Origin: Arthrobacter silvisoli | Lineage (GTDB): Bacteria > Actinomycetota > Actinomycetes > Actinomycetales > Micrococcaceae | Direction of reading: 5' to 3' | NCBI RefSeq assembly: GCF_003369445.1 | Contig: NZ_QRCU01000036.1 | Span: 99,512 to 163,511, forward strand | Length of the DNA stretch: 64,000 bases | Shown here: in pieces, positions 33,881 through 42,693 of the stretch | How positions within the stretch are numbered: the first letter of the stretch is position 1 | How the letters are laid out: each line of letters begins with the position of its first letter | Translations under genes and position numbers: made by a program | Notes under the pieces: model-generated | What the model was told of the DNA's origin: nothing | The model's database searches: none | What the model saw: the letters and a program-made list of their open reading frames with translations, nothing else

Positions 33881-35386
33881 TTAGGCGGGCTGGCCGAACC
33901 AGCCGCTGGGAGCGGGCTGGATGTTCTGCCAGATGTGTTTTGCCTCCCGGTATTCGTTGAGGCCCGCGCTGCCAAGTTCACGGCCGATGCCGGACTTGCC
34001 GAAACCGCCCCACTCCGCCTGCGGGACGTAGGGGTGGTAGTCGTTGATCCAGACGGTGCCGTGCCGGAGCTCGCCGGCGACGCGCTGCGCCTTCGACGCG
34101 TCCGAAGTCCAGACCGCCCCCGCCAGGCCGTATTCCGTGTCGTTGGCAATGGCGACGGCCTCGGCTTCGGTCCGGAACGTCTCCACTGTCAGCACCGGCC
34201 CGAATGACTCCTCACGCAGCACGCTCATGCCGGAGCGGCAGTTGCCGAGCACGGTGGGCGGGTAGAAGAAGCCGCCTGCGAGCGGTCCTTCGTCGGGGAT
34301 GTAGCCGCCGCACAGCAGCTCGGCGCCCTCCGCAATGCCGGCTTGGACGTAGGCGTGGACCTGCTCGCGGTGCTTCGCGGAGATGAGCGGGCCCGTTTCC
34401 GCCTCGGCGTCGAAGGGTCCACCCATCCGGATCTTCTTCGCCCGCTCGACCACCTCGGAGACGAAGCGCTCCGCGATGGTCTCCTCGACGACGAGCCGGG
34501 CTCCGGCCGAGCAGACCTGGCCGGAGTGCAGGAAGACTGCGGTCAAGGCGTTGTCGACGGCGGCGTCCCAGTCCGCGTCCGCGAAGACAACGTTCGGGTT
34601 CTTTCCGCCAAGCTCGAAGGCGACGCGCTTCACGGTGTCCGCGGCCGCCGCCATGATGGTCTGCCCCGTGGCCAGGCTTCCGGTCATGGAGACCAGGTCC
34701 ACCCGCGGGTCCGCACTCAGGACCGGTCCCACCCGCGATCCGCGTCCAGTGACCAGGTTCGCAACGCCGGCGGGTACCCCGGCCTCGGCCAGTGTTTCCA
34801 TCAGCAGGATGGACGTCGACGGCGTCAGCTCGCTGGGCTTGAGCACGAAGGAGTTTCCCGCGACGAGCGCCGGTGCCACCTTCCAGGCCGCCTGGAGGAG
34901 CGGGTAGTTCCACGGTGCAATGAGGGTGCACACGCCGAGCGGCTCGTAGACCACGCGGCTGATGGCGTTCGGACGCCCCGTGTCGATCACGCGCCCCGCA
35001 TCGAGGCCCGCGACCTTGCCGTAATAGCGGAAACACGCGGCGATGTCGTCGATGTCGTATTCGGCCTCGACCAGGCGCTTACCGGTGTCGAGCGACTCGG
35101 CCCGGGCATAGGCCGCCTTGTCCCGTTCAAGTAGCTCCGCGACCCGCAGCATGACCGCCCCGCGCTCGAGGTCCGTCAGCCGGCGCCACGCACCGCCGTC
35201 GAACGCTGCCCGGGCACTGGCGATGGCCCGCTCGGCGTCCTCGGTGGTGGATGAAGCGACAACAGCCACCTCGCTACCGTCCGCCGGACAACGAACCACC
35301 GTCGTCCCGCCGTCGGATGCCTGGTGCCAGCCGCCGTCGACGAAGATGCCCCGGACGGTCTTGTTTTCGGTTTCCGTAACGGTCAT
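33881..35386 (-). CDS. betB: Betaine aldehyde dehydrogenase
   Basis: The 501-residue aldehyde dehydrogenase oxidises betaine aldehyde to glycine betaine with NAD(P). The catalytic cysteine is Cys292 (FLHSGQVCSAGARL) and the general base Glu258 (VAFELGGKNPN). The APWNYPLLQAAWK block and KPSELTP cofactor site are in place. It starts four bases after the betA stop, so the two steps from choline are encoded together. The length is usual for the family. Confidence 0.93.
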   Translation of the reverse strand: MTVTETENKTVRGIFVDGGWHQASDGGTTVVRCPADGSEVAVVASSTTEDAERAIASARAAFDGGAWRRLTDLERGAVMLRVAELLERDKAAYARAESLDTGKRLVEAEYDIDDIAACFRYYGKVAGLDAGRVIDTGRPNAISRVVYEPLGVCTLIAPWNYPLLQAAWKVAPALVAGNSFVLKPSELTPSTSILLMETLAEAGVPAGVANLVTGRGSRVGPVLSADPRVDLVSMTGSLATGQTIMAAAADTVKRVAFELGGKNPNVVFADADWDAAVDNALTAVFLHSGQVCSAGARLVVEETIAERFVSEVVERAKKIRMGGPFDAEAETGPLISAKHREQVHAYVQAGIAEGAELLCGGYIPDEGPLAGGFFYPPTVLGNCRSGMSVLREESFGPVLTVETFRTEAEAVAIANDTEYGLAGAVWTSDASKAQRVAGELRHGTVWINDYHPYVPQAEWGGFGKSGIGRELGSAGLNEYREAKHIWQNIQPAPSGWFGQPA

Positions 35387-35390
35387 TGTC

Positions 35391-37097
35391 CTAGCTCCTC
35401 ACTGCCTGGCCGTTTGCGGACGTGGGGCGCTCGAGCGGCGAGATTCCGTGGCGGTAGAACTCGGTGTGTTGTGCAGCCAGCGGAGTCTTGCCGAGGATCA
35501 GGTCGGAGGCACGCTCGGCCAGCATCATCACCGGAGCGTAGATGTTGCCGTTGGTGACGTACGGCATCGCGGAGGCGTCCACGACGCGCAGTCCCTTGGT
35601 GCCGTGCACGGACATGTCCAGCGGGTTGACCACGGCCATGGGATCGGATTCCGGTCCCATCTTGGCGGTGCAGGAGGGGTGCAGGGCCGTTTCGGCGTCT
35701 GCGGCCACCCAGTCCAGGATTTCCTTGTCCGTCCGGACGCTGGGGCCGGGAGAGATCTCGCCGCCGTTGAACGGTGCCATCGCGGACTGGCTGAGGATGT
35801 CGCGGGAAATCCGGACGGCCTCGACCCATTCGCGGCGGTCCTGGTCGGTGGAGAGGTAGTTGAAGACCATGGACGGGTGGACGGTGGGGTCAGTGGACTT
35901 GATCTTCAGGCTGCCCCGGGCATCCGAATACATCGGGCCGATGTGCACCTGGTAGCCGTGCTTCGCGTCCGCCTTCTGGCCGTCGTAGCGGACCGCGACG
36001 GGCAGGAAGTGGAACATCAGGTTCGGGTAGCTCACGTCCTCGTTGGATCGGACGAAGCCGCCGCCCTCGAAGTGGTTCGTGGCGGCAGGGCCCTTGCGTC
36101 CGAAGAGCCATTGCATACCGATCCACGGCATACGCCAGACGTCGAGGGCCGGCTGCATCGACACGGGCTGGGTGCAGGCGTGCTGGATGTAGACCTCAAG
36201 GTGGTCCTGCAGGTTTTCGCCGACGCCGGGCAGGTTGACCACCGGGTTGATACCGAGGGACTTCAGGTGCTTCGAGTCGCCGACGCCGGAGAGCTGCAGC
36301 AGCTGCGGGGTGTTGATGGCACCGCCCGAGAGGATCACTTCGCCCGCGTTGACGGTGTGCAGCTTGCCGTTCCGGCGGTAGGTGACGCCGGTGGCCACAT
36401 TGCCCGTGAAGTTGACCTTCGTGACCAGAGCCCGGGTGAGGACCGTGAGGTTGCTCCGGCCGGTGTTCGGCCGCAGGTAGGCTCGGGAGGCCGAGAGGCG
36501 CTGGCCCTTGTGGACGTTCCGGTCGAAGGGTGCGAAGCCCTCCTGGCGGTAGCCGTTGACGTCGTCCGTGAGCGGGAAGCCTGCCTGCTGGGCGGCCTGG
36601 AAGAAGGACTGGAACAGCGGGTTGGTGGCTGGTCCGCGCTCCAGGACGAGCGGGCCGGAGTGCCCGCGGAACTCATCGTCCGGATCGGCCGCGAGGGTGT
36701 TCTCCATGCGGCGGAAGTACGGAAGGCAGTGGGCGAAGTCCCAGGTTTCCATACCGGCGTCGGCGCCCCAGCGCTCGTAGTCCATGGGGTTGCCGCGCTG
36801 GAAGATCATGCCGTTGATCGAGCTGGAACCGCCCAGCACCTTGCCGCGGGCGTGGGCCACGCGGCGGCCGCCCATGTACGGTTCCGGGTCCGATTCGTAG
36901 CGCCAGTCGTAGAGCGGGTTGCCGCTGGGGAAGGTCAGGGCAGCAGGCATCTGGATGAACAGGTCCCAAGGGTAGTCGCTGCGGCCCGCTTCAAGGACCA
37001 GAACGCTGCGGGTGCCGCCTTCACTCAGTCGATTGGCCAGCACGGAGCCGGCGCTTCCTCCGCCCACGATGACGTAGTCGTAGCTAGTCTCTGTCAT
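35391..37097 (-). CDS. betA: Choline dehydrogenase (GMC oxidoreductase)
   Basis: The 568-residue flavoprotein oxidises choline to betaine aldehyde. It has the GMC FAD motif ([18 protein letters not shown], from residue 9), GMC signature 1 ([14 protein letters not shown]) and signature 2 ([20 protein letters not shown]). The C-terminal catalytic histidine lies in [12 protein letters not shown] take the ATG after AAGGAG, which removes 23 residues of a longer frame. The promoter has two TetR-type operators. A choline oxidase is the alternative, but betB next door and the Arthrobacter context leave either possible. Confidence 0.9.
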   Translation of the reverse strand: MTETSYDYVIVGGGSAGSVLANRLSEGGTRSVLVLEAGRSDYPWDLFIQMPAALTFPSGNPLYDWRYESDPEPYMGGRRVAHARGKVLGGSSSINGMIFQRGNPMDYERWGADAGMETWDFAHCLPYFRRMENTLAADPDDEFRGHSGPLVLERGPATNPLFQSFFQAAQQAGFPLTDDVNGYRQEGFAPFDRNVHKGQRLSASRAYLRPNTGRSNLTVLTRALVTKVNFTGNVATGVTYRRNGKLHTVNAGEVILSGGAINTPQLLQLSGVGDSKHLKSLGINPVVNLPGVGENLQDHLEVYIQHACTQPVSMQPALDVWRMPWIGMQWLFGRKGPAATNHFEGGGFVRSNEDVSYPNLMFHFLPVAVRYDGQKADAKHGYQVHIGPMYSDARGSLKIKSTDPTVHPSMVFNYLSTDQDRREWVEAVRISRDILSQSAMAPFNGGEISPGPSVRTDKEILDWVAADAETALHPSCTAKMGPESDPMAVVNPLDMSVHGTKGLRVVDASAMPYVTNGNIYAPVMMLAERASDLILGKTPLAAQHTEFYRHGISPLERPTSANGQAVRS

Positions 37098-37247
37098 TCT
37101 GCAAGTCTCCTTGTGCCTCGACGCGGATGCGGCTTGGTGCCAACACCGAAGCCCATGGCGCTGCATGCGGGCGCCGCTGGCCCAGACGGCCAGTCTCCGC
37201 GGGACCGCACCGGTGTGGTGCAGGTCATATATTCGAGGCTAGCCGAG

Positions 37248-37265
37248 CTTGAACATATGTTCAAG
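37248..37265. promoter_or_regulatory. BetI-like operator 1 in the betA promoter
   Basis: CTTGAACATATGTTCAAG is a perfect 18-bp palindrome. Its TTGAAC half doubles as a -35 box for betA, with TAGCCT 17 bases downstream on the minus strand. Binding by the adjacent TetR protein would block the promoter. Confidence 0.7.
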
Positions 37266-37271
37266 ACTTCG

Positions 37272-37289
37272 ACTGGACATTTGTTCAAG
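37272..37289. promoter_or_regulatory. BetI-like operator 2 in the betA promoter
   Basis: ACTGGACATTTGTTCAAG matches operator 1 in 14 of 18 positions, 24 bases centre to centre. The weaker copy probably supports cooperative binding. Nothing else was recognised in the 303-base gap between betA and the regulator gene. Confidence 0.6.
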
Positions 37290-37400
37290 CGTGAGCGCAC
37301 TCTCGGCTTTGCGAAGCCCGTCGTGCACCAGCAACCGCTTCGGCACGTCGGCGCACTGCCGGTCACAAACCGTCACGAGGCAAAGCCGTTGGGTTTTTCG

Positions 37401-37985
37401 CTAGTCGGCGAAGGCGATCTGTTCAGTGCGGGCAATGCTCCGCTGGATCGCCGCCTTGTCGATGCCCAGCAGGGACGTCAACCACATCCCGTTCTGCACG
37501 ACGACAATGTCATCCGCGCGCTCCTTGCATTCTTCGCGGGAAAGCCCTGGCTTTGCATTGCCTATCAGGGTTGCGAGCCCGTCCAGATACTGGTCAAACG
37601 CTTCCGCGTTGACCAGGGCAAAGCCTTCATCGGCTTGCGCGAGGGCCCAGAGGTGGAGGCGCAGGGACAAGTATTCCGTTGTCAGGATTTCGGGTCCCGC
37701 GACCCGCCTCAAGGCTTCCCGGAGCTGCTCATCCGGGCGCGCCTCCGGATCGGGGGTCACCAGCCTCATGTCGCTCTCGCCGATTCGATTCAAGACCGCG
37801 CGAATCAGGCTTGGCTTGTCTGCGTAGTAGTAGTTGACGAGTCCGAGGGCGACGCCGGCTTCACGGGCCACCGCCCGCATATTGACGCCCGAGATGCCGT
37901 GGCGCGACAACAGCTCCAGCACCGCGTCCAAAATGCGGGACTGCCTGTCAACCTGCGCGCCGGAATTCACTGTCCTTGTAGCCAC
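37401..37985 (-). CDS. betI: TetR-family regulator, BetI-like
   Basis: The 194-residue protein has a TetR helix-turn-helix (GISGVNMRAVAREAGVALGL, then VNYYYADKPSLIRAVLNRI) and a helical ligand domain resembling BetI, the choline-sensing repressor. It lies directly upstream of betA on the same strand. Two palindromes stand in front of betA, which fits repression relieved by choline or betaine aldehyde. The identification as BetI is by context and general likeness, so confidence in the symbol is lower than in the family. Confidence 0.8.
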   Translation of the reverse strand: MATRTVNSGAQVDRQSRILDAVLELLSRHGISGVNMRAVAREAGVALGLVNYYYADKPSLIRAVLNRIGESDMRLVTPDPEARPDEQLREALRRVAGPEILTTEYLSLRLHLWALAQADEGFALVNAEAFDQYLDGLATLIGNAKPGLSREECKERADDIVVVQNGMWLTSLLGIDKAAIQRSIARTEQIAFAD

Positions 37986-38141
37986 CCCGCCAGACTATGG
38001 CGAAAGCGCAGACGCCGCATCCCGGCACGACTTCCGCCGGTCGGCCCGACGGCGACGGGAACGTCCTTGGCAGCCCGCCGCCATGGACGGCTCGGGAAGC
38101 CTGCCCGGCACTTCGTTGCGCCCGGATTCCGCTCCCATTGA

Positions 38142-38162
38142 GTTGCGTATTACACAACACGA
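38142..38162. promoter_or_regulatory. Palindromic motif upstream of betI, copy B
   Basis: It is identical over 21 bases to 32057-32077 (core TTGCGTATTACACAA). It lies 157 bases before the betI start, nearly the same distance and orientation as copy A has to mscR. Confidence 0.6.
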
Positions 38163-38328
38163 TTTATGTATCGCGGGCTCGAAAAATATGACAGCCGCAA
38201 CCGCCGGGGAGCCAGGTGCAACGCAACCATTTCGTCTGGACGGTACAGAAACGATTCCTCCTACTGCCATATAGCAAGCGCTGCCCACGGCGCACGCCCC
38301 AAGGTCGCAATGCGCGAGCCTAACGCGC

Positions 38329-38342
38329 ATCGCGCTACGCAA
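38329..38342 (-). promoter_or_regulatory. TTGCGTA-type site upstream of OpuA
   Basis: The minus strand reads TTGCGTAGCGCGAT, one base different from TTGCGTATCGCGAT at 38423-38436 on the plus strand. The two form an inverted pair about 94 bases apart. Confidence 0.5.
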
Positions 38343-38403
38343 AACTGCCCGGCTGGCGCAAGTCATGAAGGCCCAAGGCCGAACAAAATGCTTGACAACA
38401 GGG

Positions 38404-38436
38404 TGTGAATTGCGTCACGGTGTTGCGTATCGCGAT
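38404..38436 (+). promoter_or_regulatory. Composite CRP-like and TTGCGTATCGCGAT element
   Basis: TGTGAATTGCGTCACG (38404-38419) is a near-consensus CRP/GlxR-type site and is followed directly by GTGTTGCGTATCGCGAT. Order and spacing equal those at 12973-13005 before the BCCT carrier. It lies 100 bases before the importer start. Confidence 0.55.
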
Positions 38437-38535
38437 GGAGGTTGCACATTAAACAACCATCGTGAACGCGAGCTTTCCCCATCCTTTCCCCACACGCTGC
38501 CCCGCCCGGAGCAGCAGCCCAGCAGGAGTACAGGA

Positions 38536-39570
38536 ATGAACAGTTCCGACATATCAGTACGCAATCTTTGGAAAGTCTTCGGACCAGGCGGCGCGAAGAT
38601 CCCCACAAACCCGGAACTGGCATCATTGTCTTCCTCAGAGCTGCTGGCACGCACCGGTTGCGTGGCAGCGGTCCGGGACATGAATTTTGACGTCGCCAAG
38701 GGCGAAGTCTTCGTCATCATGGGTCTCTCCGGGTCCGGAAAGTCCACTTTGATCCGTTGCCTGACCCGGCTGATTGAACCCACCTCGGGCCGTGTAACGG
38801 TCGGCAACAAGAACATCCTGGAAGCCAACGCCGCCGAACTGCGCGAGCTGCGCAGGCGGAAGATGTCCATGGTGTTCCAGCACTTCGGCCTCCTGCCGCA
38901 CCGCACCGTGCTGGACAACGTCGCTTACGGGCTGCAGATCCGTGGCGCCTCAAAGAGCGAACGCTACGCCCGGTCCAGGGAAGTCATCGAACTGGTAGGC
39001 CTCAAAGGCTACGAACAGCACTTCCCTGAACAGCTCTCCGGCGGCATGCAGCAACGCGTAGGACTTGGCCGTGCTTTGGCTGGCGATCCGGACACCATCC
39101 TGTTCGACGAGCCGTTCTCCGCGCTGGATCCGCTGATCCGCCGCGACATGCAGGCCGAAGTCATCCGCCTCCACAAAGACATGGGAAAAACCATGGTCTT
39201 CGTGACCCACGATCTTTCCGAAGCCCTCAAACTGGGCGACCGGATCCTGATCATGCGGCACGGAGAAGCAGTCCAGTGCGGCACCGGTGACGAACTTGTC
39301 GGCTCTCCGGCCAACGACTACATCGCCGACTTCGTCTCCGAAGTCCCCCGTTCGGACGTCCTCACCCTGAAATGGATCGCCGAAGCCGTAGCCCCGGGAA
39401 CGCCAAGCGACGCGCCCGTGCTGAGCTCCAGCACTATCATCCGCGACGCCATCCACACCGTCATGCATTCATCCAGCCCGGTCCTTGTCGAAGAAGCAGG
39501 CGCCATCACCGGCCAGATCGATCGCGACAGCATCCTCTCCGTGCTTCGCGGAGTGAGAGCAGCAGCATGA
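38536..39570 (+). CDS. opuAA: Glycine betaine/proline ABC importer, ATPase
   Basis: The 344-residue ATPase has Walker [10 protein letters not shown], signature LSGGMQQR and Walker [12 protein letters not shown]. The long N-terminal segment before the core ([10 protein letters not shown]) is typical of ProV/OpuAA. A C-terminal extension of about 70 residues is a shortened CBS-like region. The ATG follows AGGAG with seven bases between. Its stop overlaps the permease start (ATGA). It energises uptake of betaine for osmoprotection or catabolism. Confidence 0.93.
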   Translation: MNSSDISVRNLWKVFGPGGAKIPTNPELASLSSSELLARTGCVAAVRDMNFDVAKGEVFVIMGLSGSGKSTLIRCLTRLIEPTSGRVTVGNKNILEANAAELRELRRRKMSMVFQHFGLLPHRTVLDNVAYGLQIRGASKSERYARSREVIELVGLKGYEQHFPEQLSGGMQQRVGLGRALAGDPDTILFDEPFSALDPLIRRDMQAEVIRLHKDMGKTMVFVTHDLSEALKLGDRILIMRHGEAVQCGTGDELVGSPANDYIADFVSEVPRSDVLTLKWIAEAVAPGTPSDAPVLSSSTIIRDAIHTVMHSSSPVLVEEAGAITGQIDRDSILSVLRGVRAAA

Positions 39571-41636
39571 GCGCCACCCTGACCGAAGCGAAAGAAACGG
39601 TACGCACCGAACCTTCCCCCAATCCTGAACCTCGCCGTCGCCGGCCCAGCCGCCGGGTTGTGCTCCTTGGCAGCGCAGCCTTGACCTGGCTCCTGGGATT
39701 CCTTTTCCTCCACGGAACCGCTACCTTGGCGCTTCCCACCTCGGAATTGACCGATCTGCACCGCACGCTGAACCATTTCAACTCGTGGGTGGCATCGAAC
39801 CGTACCGACAACCCGGTGTTCCTTTACCTGCTGTCCCCGCTCCGTACCGGCGTCGACGCTGTTGCCAACGCGTTCACGACCATCTTCGCGGCCAGCACCA
39901 CCGGCCTGCGACTGCCCGAAATCGGCTGGCTGGGGACGGTAGCCCTGCTGGGGTGGATTGCCTGGGCCGTTGGCAATGCGAGGGTGGCCCTGCTAACCGT
40001 CGCCGTGTTCGTCTTCTTCGGCTTGCAGGGACTCTTCGTCGAGGCCGCCTACACCTTTGCCCTCGTCCTTACGGCGGTATTGCTCTCACTCTGCGTCGGC
40101 ATTCCGCTGGGCGTGTTGGCCGGCGTCAGCAGCCGCTTCCAGAAGGCCGTCACGCCGGTGCTGGACTTTATGCAGATCCTGCCGTCCTTCGTCTACCTGG
40201 CACCCCTCGCGCTGGTGTTCCTGATCGGTCCGGCCTCCGCCGTCATCGCCACCGTGATTTATGCAGCGCCGCCCATCATCCGCCTGACCGCCCACGGCAT
40301 CAGGGGGATCCCGGAGAACACCCGCGAAGCATCCGATTCCCTGGGAACCACCGGACTGCAGCGCTTGTTCACCCTCCAGATACCCATGGCCAAGCGGACG
40401 ATCGTCATGGGCATCAACCAAGGCACCATGGCCGCATTGTCCATGGTTACCATTGCCGCGCTGATCGCCGCACCCGGCCTCGGCCAGGTAGTGGTTCGCG
40501 CCCTGCAGTCGCTCGACGTCGGCACCGCAGTGAACGCAGGCCTCTCGATCGTCCTCATGGCGATCGTCCTGGACCGCGTAACCACAGCGGCAAGCGAACG
40601 CGCAAAACCCAAAACCCAACGACGCCAAAGCAAACTCCCGCGCCGCCTCCGCACCATCCTGCTGGCAGCCGGTTTCGCCATCGTACTGGTTCTTATCCAG
40701 CTTTCCAGGACTGTTCTCTGGGCCGCCCAATTCCCCCAGGAGGTCAACTTCGGTCCAGACATCGTCAACGGTGTCGCCGGGGCGAGCGACTGGCTTCAGA
40801 CGCATCTTTCCCTGCTGACCGAGACGTTCCGCGAAGGCATGACTGTTTCGTTGCTCAACCCCTTCCAAACCGTCCTGACAGATACACCGTTCTTCATCAT
40901 CTTCGCGGTCCTGGCCCTTGCGGCCTACGCCTTCGGCGGCTGGAAGCTCACCGCCCTGGTACTCGGCTGCCTCGCTGCGATCGTCTACCTCGGCTTGTGG
41001 GGCGACGCGATGGCGACCCTCGCGAGCACGCTGGTAGCGACCGTGATCGTCATGCTGCTGGGAGTTGTGTTCGGCGTCGCGATGGGCCGCTCCAAGCGGT
41101 TGGACAACTTCCTGCGGCCGATCCTCGACGCCGGGCAAACCTTGCCCTCCTTTGTCTACCTCGTTCCCTTCCTCGGCCTTTTCGGCGCAACCCGCTTCAC
41201 CGCAATCGTGGCAGGCGTGATCTATGCCGCGCCGGCCGCGATCAAGATCATGGCCGACGGCATCACAGGTGTCTCCCCGACCGTGGTCGAGGCAGCCGTG
41301 TCCAGCGGCTCGACCCCGTGGCAGGTCATCACGAAGGTCCAGCTCCCCATGGCCAGGAAGTCCCTGGGACTGGCTGCCAACCAAGGACTCATCTACGTCC
41401 TGGCGATGGTTGTTGTGGGAGCGCTGGTCGGCGCCGGCGGCCTCGGATACGACGTCGTCGGAGGCTTCGTCCAGAGCTCGCTCTTCGGCAAGGGCCTGGC
41501 CGCCGGCTTGGCCATCGTCTTCCTCGGAATCCTGCTTGACCGCATCACCCAGGCAGCCGCATTCGCGGCGCCGGCAAGATCCCACCGCACCGCAAAACCC
41601 ACCCCGAACTCCGTTCCCACCACCAAGGAGGCTTGA
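39567..41636 (+). CDS. Glycine betaine ABC importer, fused double permease
   Basis: The 689-residue protein contains two complete ProW-type permease domains in tandem. The first carries [18 protein letters not shown] and the loop [22 protein letters not shown]. The second carries [18 protein letters not shown] and the loop [22 protein letters not shown]. Each loop fits the EAA motif that contacts the ATPase. Single-domain ProW proteins of about 280-350 residues work as dimers, so this fusion supplies both halves in one chain. It overlaps the ATPase gene by four bases and is followed by the binding protein gene. Confidence 0.92.
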   Translation: MSATLTEAKETVRTEPSPNPEPRRRRPSRRVVLLGSAALTWLLGFLFLHGTATLALPTSELTDLHRTLNHFNSWVASNRTDNPVFLYLLSPLRTGVDAVANAFTTIFAASTTGLRLPEIGWLGTVALLGWIAWAVGNARVALLTVAVFVFFGLQGLFVEAAYTFALVLTAVLLSLCVGIPLGVLAGVSSRFQKAVTPVLDFMQILPSFVYLAPLALVFLIGPASAVIATVIYAAPPIIRLTAHGIRGIPENTREASDSLGTTGLQRLFTLQIPMAKRTIVMGINQGTMAALSMVTIAALIAAPGLGQVVVRALQSLDVGTAVNAGLSIVLMAIVLDRVTTAASERAKPKTQRRQSKLPRRLRTILLAAGFAIVLVLIQLSRTVLWAAQFPQEVNFGPDIVNGVAGASDWLQTHLSLLTETFREGMTVSLLNPFQTVLTDTPFFIIFAVLALAAYAFGGWKLTALVLGCLAAIVYLGLWGDAMATLASTLVATVIVMLLGVVFGVAMGRSKRLDNFLRPILDAGQTLPSFVYLVPFLGLFGATRFTAIVAGVIYAAPAAIKIMADGITGVSPTVVEAAVSSGSTPWQVITKVQLPMARKSLGLAANQGLIYVLAMVVVGALVGAGGLGYDVVGGFVQSSLFGKGLAAGLAIVFLGILLDRITQAAAFAAPARSHRTAKPTPNSVPTTKEA

Positions 41637-41638
41637 CC

Positions 41639-42610
41639 ATGAGAAAAACCAGCGTCATCAGACGTGTTGTCCCAGCCCTGGCCGGAGCTGCCGCAACAGC
41701 CCTGCTTCTTGCCGGCTGTGGAGGCTCCTCCCTCAACCAGACGGCGGCAGCCGACGGCTCCAAAGCAAGCTGCGGCACCGTCAATGTAGCCCTCAACGCC
41801 TGGGTCGGCTACACGGCGAACGCTGCAGTGTACAGCTACGTAGCCAAGGACAAGCTGGGCTGCACGGTGGTGCAGAAGGACCTCAACGAGCAGATCGCCT
41901 GGCAAGGCTTCGGCTCGGGTGAAGTCGATGTCATCATCGAAAACTGGGGCCATGCAGACTTGGCCAAGCAATACATCACCGATCAGGCCGTGGCAGTCGA
42001 TGCCGGACCGACCGGGAACAAAGGCCGGATCGGCTGGTACGTTCCGCCATGGCTTGCAAAGGCCCACCCGGACATCCTGGACAGCAAGAACCTGAACAAG
42101 TACGCGTCCCTCCTGAAGACCTCTGAGTCCGGCGGCAAGGGCCAGCTCCTGGACGGCGATCCGGCGTTCGTGACCAATGACGAGGCCCTCGTCAAGAACC
42201 TCAACCTGGACTACAAGGTTGTCTATTCAGGCTCGGAAGCGTCCCTGATCCAGTCGTTCCGCGCCGCCGAAAAGAACAAGACCCCGCTGTTGGGCTACTT
42301 CTACGAGCCGCAGTGGTTCCTCAGCGAGGTTCCGCTGGCCAAGGTCAATCTTCCGAAGTGGACCAAGGGCTGCGACGCGGATGCCGAGAAGATTGCCTGC
42401 GACTACCCGGACTACACCTTGAACAAGATCATCTCCAAGAAGTTCGCGGACAGCGGCTCCCCTGCGGCCAAACTTGCCAAGGCCTTCAGCTGGACCAACG
42501 CCGACCAGGATTCCGTGGCAACGGACATCCAGAACGGCATGAAGCCTGAGGCTGCGGCCAAGAAGTGGGTGGATGCGCACCCCGAGCAGGTAGCTGCCTG
42601 GCTCAAGTAG
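41639..42610 (+). CDS. Glycine betaine-binding lipoprotein
   Basis: The 323-residue protein has a lipoprotein signal (basic start MRKTSVIRR, hydrophobic stretch, LLLAGC with Cys27) and a ProX/OpuAC-type binding domain. Aromatic residues that could form a betaine cage appear in VALNAWVGYTANAAVY and GYFYEPQWFLSEV. AAGGAGG sits seven bases before the ATG, which I prefer to a TTG two codons upstream. It delivers substrate to the fused permease and is anchored outside the membrane. A strong terminator follows. Confidence 0.93.
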   Translation: MRKTSVIRRVVPALAGAAATALLLAGCGGSSLNQTAAADGSKASCGTVNVALNAWVGYTANAAVYSYVAKDKLGCTVVQKDLNEQIAWQGFGSGEVDVIIENWGHADLAKQYITDQAVAVDAGPTGNKGRIGWYVPPWLAKAHPDILDSKNLNKYASLLKTSESGGKGQLLDGDPAFVTNDEALVKNLNLDYKVVYSGSEASLIQSFRAAEKNKTPLLGYFYEPQWFLSEVPLAKVNLPKWTKGCDADAEKIACDYPDYTLNKIISKKFADSGSPAAKLAKAFSWTNADQDSVATDIQNGMKPEAAAKKWVDAHPEQVAAWLK

Positions 42611-42638
42611 CCTTTCTCCACAGCACGACTCCAAGCCG

Positions 42639-42681
42639 GCACGGCGCCGGGCACCGAATTGGTGCCCGGCGTCGTGCGTTT
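42639..42681 (+). terminator. Terminator after the betaine importer operon
   Basis: A 17-bp stem with one mismatch (core GCGCCGGGCACC against GGTGCCCGGCG) encloses GAATT and is followed by GTTT. It can serve both this operon and the convergent pucR gene. Confidence 0.8.
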
Positions 42682-42693
42682 CCGGGCCAACGC

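Larger units (their letters stand above)
37986..38535. other. Regulatory region between betI and the OpuA importer
   Basis: These 550 bases carry no gene. They hold four TTGCG-type motifs: 38142-38162, an imperfect TCGCAATGCGCGA palindrome at 38305-38317, 38329-38342 (minus) and 38423-38436 (plus). A CRP-like site is at 38404-38419. A weak promoter (TTGCGT, 18 bases, CATTAA) could start the importer transcript near 38455. Confidence 0.55.

Noticed and set aside
35118..38141. Plus-strand frame of 1007 codons
   Set aside because: It is antisense to betB, betA and betI across their boundaries. All three minus-strand genes have clear catalytic or binding motifs and ribosome sites.
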